Shown here piece after piece: positions 31,900 through 33,255 of a DNA stretch of 33,255 nucleotides. The stretch is from Alphaproteobacteria bacterium MarineAlpha9_Bin7. GTDB taxonomy: Bacteria; Pseudomonadota; Alphaproteobacteria; UBA7887. Position numbers and translations under genes: made by a program. Under the pieces are notes generated by a model that was not told the origin of the DNA, did not search any database, and saw only the letters and a list, made by a program, of their open reading frames with translations. Where the stretch lies: assembly GCA_002938115.1 (NCBI GenBank), contig PTKD01000002.1, positions 1-33,255 of the forward strand, given 5' to 3'. Numbering within the stretch: position 1 is the first letter of the stretch; each line of letters opens with the position of its first letter.

Positions 31900-32799
31900 T
31901 TGGTACGGTCACGCGAAAGCGTCGTTACTGTCGAGGCGCCCGCGAAAATAAATCTTTATTTACATGTAACCGGGCAAAGGCCGAACGGATATCACGACTT
32001 GGACAGTGTCATCGTATTTACTACAGTTCATGACGTGATCACTGTGACTCCACACGATACATTAACTGTACAACTCAGCGGTCCGTTCGGGAATCACCTA
32101 GCTGGCCTATCCAACAATAACCTAGCCATTAGGGCAGCGCAGTTATTGGCAGAATTGGTCGGGATTCCGGCCAAGGCTAAGATCACCTTAAACAAGATCC
32201 TTCCAGTTTCAGCAGGACTCGGAGGAGGTTCAGCGGACGCGGCTGCCGTCCTCCGTGCACTGTGCCGGCTCTGGTTGGTCTGCCCAAGTGAAAAAGAGCT
32301 TGCAGCAGTTGCTCTAACGCTTGGTGCGGACGTCCCGGTCTGTCTAAAGGGCTGCGCAGCCCACGTGAGCGGTATCGGAGAAGTAATAAAACCCCTCAAA
32401 CTCGGCGCAGCCCCAGCGGCCGTGGTGCTGGTCAATCCGGGGCTCCCTCTCTCCACCAAAACTGTCTTCGAAGCCCACCGCGGTCCATACAGTTCACCTA
32501 GGCCTTTTAATTTCTTGCCCAGTAACATTCATGATTTGGCCCGCAGTCTCGCCCAACGATCGAATGACTTGACGGACGCTGCAAGAACATTATGCCCAGA
32601 GATTGACGAAGTGCTAAACGCTCTGAATAGAACCGCTGGTTGTCAACTTGCTCGCCTTACGGGCAGCGGCCCCAGTTGTTTCGGACTGTTTGACGGGATA
32701 AAAGACGCGAAAACAGCGGCGACACAAATTTCAGCGTTAAAAACGGATTGGTGGGTAAAACACACCGGCCTTGTGGCCGATGTGACGACCTTGGCCTAA
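31900..32799 (+). CDS. ispE: 4-diphosphocytidyl-2-C-methyl-D-erythritol kinase
   Basis: A GHMP kinase of the non-mevalonate (MEP) isoprenoid pathway, about 299 aa. The N-terminal block is EAPAKINLYLHVTGQRPNGY; the ATP loop is PVSAGLGGGSADAAAVLRAL; ALGADVPV-like LGADVPVCLKGCAAHVSGIG follows; and the C-terminal GHMP motif is LTGSGPSCFGLF. It phosphorylates the 2-hydroxyl of CDP-methylerythritol. No ATG start fits. TTG 31900 lies four bases after the TPR stop and suits the family length; GTG 31855 would add 15 residues overlapping that gene. Neither has a clear ribosome site, so coupling to the TPR gene is likely. Confidence 0.94.
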   Translation: MVRSRESVVTVEAPAKINLYLHVTGQRPNGYHDLDSVIVFTTVHDVITVTPHDTLTVQLSGPFGNHLAGLSNNNLAIRAAQLLAELVGIPAKAKITLNKILPVSAGLGGGSADAAAVLRALCRLWLVCPSEKELAAVALTLGADVPVCLKGCAAHVSGIGEVIKPLKLGAAPAAVVLVNPGLPLSTKTVFEAHRGPYSSPRPFNFLPSNIHDLARSLAQRSNDLTDAARTLCPEIDEVLNALNRTAGCQLARLTGSGPSCFGLFDGIKDAKTAATQISALKTDWWVKHTGLVADVTTLA

Positions 32800-32811
32800 G
32801 CAGCCTTCCTA

Positions 32812-33225
32812 CTACAAGGAAGTATTCACTCGAAAACTGGGGCGGCTCAGAATGTAACCGGCAACAATGACCATCAATGTGCCGGCCACCCCCGACCAGA
32901 GCCAGCCCTCAAAGGAATAAGTAATCACACACCAACTGATACTCATTACTGTGACTGCAAGTGCCTTTGCTTTTCGCGGAATGACGCCGTGGGCAGTCCA
33001 ATTCTGCAGAGTAGGTCCGAAAAGGCGGTGGTGGTACAGCCATCTGTGAAATCGTTCAGAGCTCTGCGAGAATGACCACAATGCAATAATGAGAAAAATA
33101 GTAGTTGGCAGACCCGGCACAATGATGCCTACAACTCCAACCACGACGTTAAAACAGCCGAAAACAATTAGAATGGCTTTGAAAGCGCGATGCACACCAA
33201 AGTGCCTTTTTGAATTTGCATCCAA
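32812..33225 (-). CDS. DUF454 (YbaN family) inner-membrane protein, possibly 5' partial
   Basis: A protein of 137 aa or more of the YbaN/DUF454 family. It has two membrane pairs: about 15-50, with the signature VVGVVGIIVPGLPTTIFLII, and about 88-128. Between them is the cytosolic segment RFHRWLYHHRLFGPTLQNW, which, with the GIIVPGLPTTPF-type motif, is diagnostic for the family. Its role is unknown. The listed start is a TTG at 33225 without a ribosome site. The frame stays open through the right edge (reading EELDSASPTP before it), so the true start is probably outside the window. It converges with ispE, with only 12 bases between the stop codons. Confidence 0.88.
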   Translation of the reverse strand: MDANSKRHFGVHRAFKAILIVFGCFNVVVGVVGIIVPGLPTTIFLIIALWSFSQSSERFHRWLYHHRLFGPTLQNWTAHGVIPRKAKALAVTVMSISWCVITYSFEGWLWSGVAGTLMVIVAGYILSRPSFRVNTSL

Positions 33226-33255
33226 TGGCGTCGGTGATGCTGAGTCTAACTCTTC

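Noticed and set aside
32805..32822. Hairpin CTTCCT-ACTACA-AGGAAG between ispE and the DUF454 gene as a bidirectional terminator
   Set aside because: The stem is only 6 bp, overlaps the DUF454 stop, and has no U-run on either side.
1..33255. Possible mobile element, defence island, CRISPR array or biosynthetic cluster
   Set aside because: Nearly all of the window is filled with conserved housekeeping genes in familiar alphaproteobacterial order; no transposase, integrase, repeat-spacer pattern or restriction partner for CcrM is seen.

Overview
The window looks like chromosomal housekeeping DNA from an alphaproteobacterium with intermediate GC content. Several lineage markers agree. There is a CcrM-type GANTC methyltransferase. 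The ATP synthase Fo genes (I-a-c-b'-b) form their own operon, apart from F1. A mitochondrial-processing-peptidase-like M16 protease follows what looks like the end of thrC. The homoserine kinase is of the APH fold and sits beside rnhA. The block mutY / dciA-like / dsbA-like / smc is also present. The split gcvPA/gcvPB pair argues against groups with a fused GcvP. I cannot place it more precisely. I see no phage, IS element, CRISPR array, tRNA or rRNA gene, and no clearly broken gene.

Layout. Positions 1-2300 (+): tail of probable thrC, M16 peptidase, TusA-like protein and GNAT acetyltransferase, tightly coupled. 2306-5788: YqgE/AlgH (-) diverges from a DsbD/ScsB-type thiol reductase (+), followed by a Prx5-type peroxiredoxin (+). 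5970-7380 (-): thrB-rnhA. 7532-8418 (+): a tandem CDGSH iron-sulfur protein coupled to a lipoprotein. 8441-13245 (+): glycine cleavage operon gcvT-gcvH-gcvPA-gcvPB, preceded by a sigma70-like promoter and a tandem glycine riboswitch. 13430-15815 (-): atpI-atpB-atpE-atpF'-atpF behind a good promoter. 15952-20593 (-): smc, a DsbA-like protein and a DciA-like protein, divergent from mutY (+, 20660-21757). 21780-24775 (-): ccrM, rnhB and a PA0069-type radical SAM protein. 24854-26190 (+): a glycosyltransferase pair of the kind annotated as arsenosugar-associated. 26165-28664 (-): moaB and a Slt-type lytic transglycosylase. 28841-29922 (-): an unusual uracil-DNA glycosylase and a 63-aa protein of unknown function. 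30036-32799 (+): a TPR lipoprotein and ispE. 32812 to the right edge (-): a DUF454/YbaN membrane protein.

How the genes work together. The glycine cleavage block encodes the T, H and P proteins, and its leader contains a readable glycine-sensing switch: the second aptamer competes with a hairpin that would hide the gcvT ribosome binding site. Genome maintenance is strongly represented (SMC, DciA-like, MutY, CcrM, RNases HI and HII, UDG). Thiol and redox functions recur (TusA, DsbD/ScsB, Prx5, DsbA-like, CDGSH).

No wholly new multi-gene system is obvious. The items most worth a second look are the riboswitch expression platform with its 23-nt alternating purine-pyrimidine loop, the inverted repeat over the gcv -35 box, the three GANTC sites just upstream of ccrM, the UDG lacking the usual four-cysteine cluster set, the glycosyltransferase pair without arsenic genes beside it, and the 63-aa conserved-looking protein.
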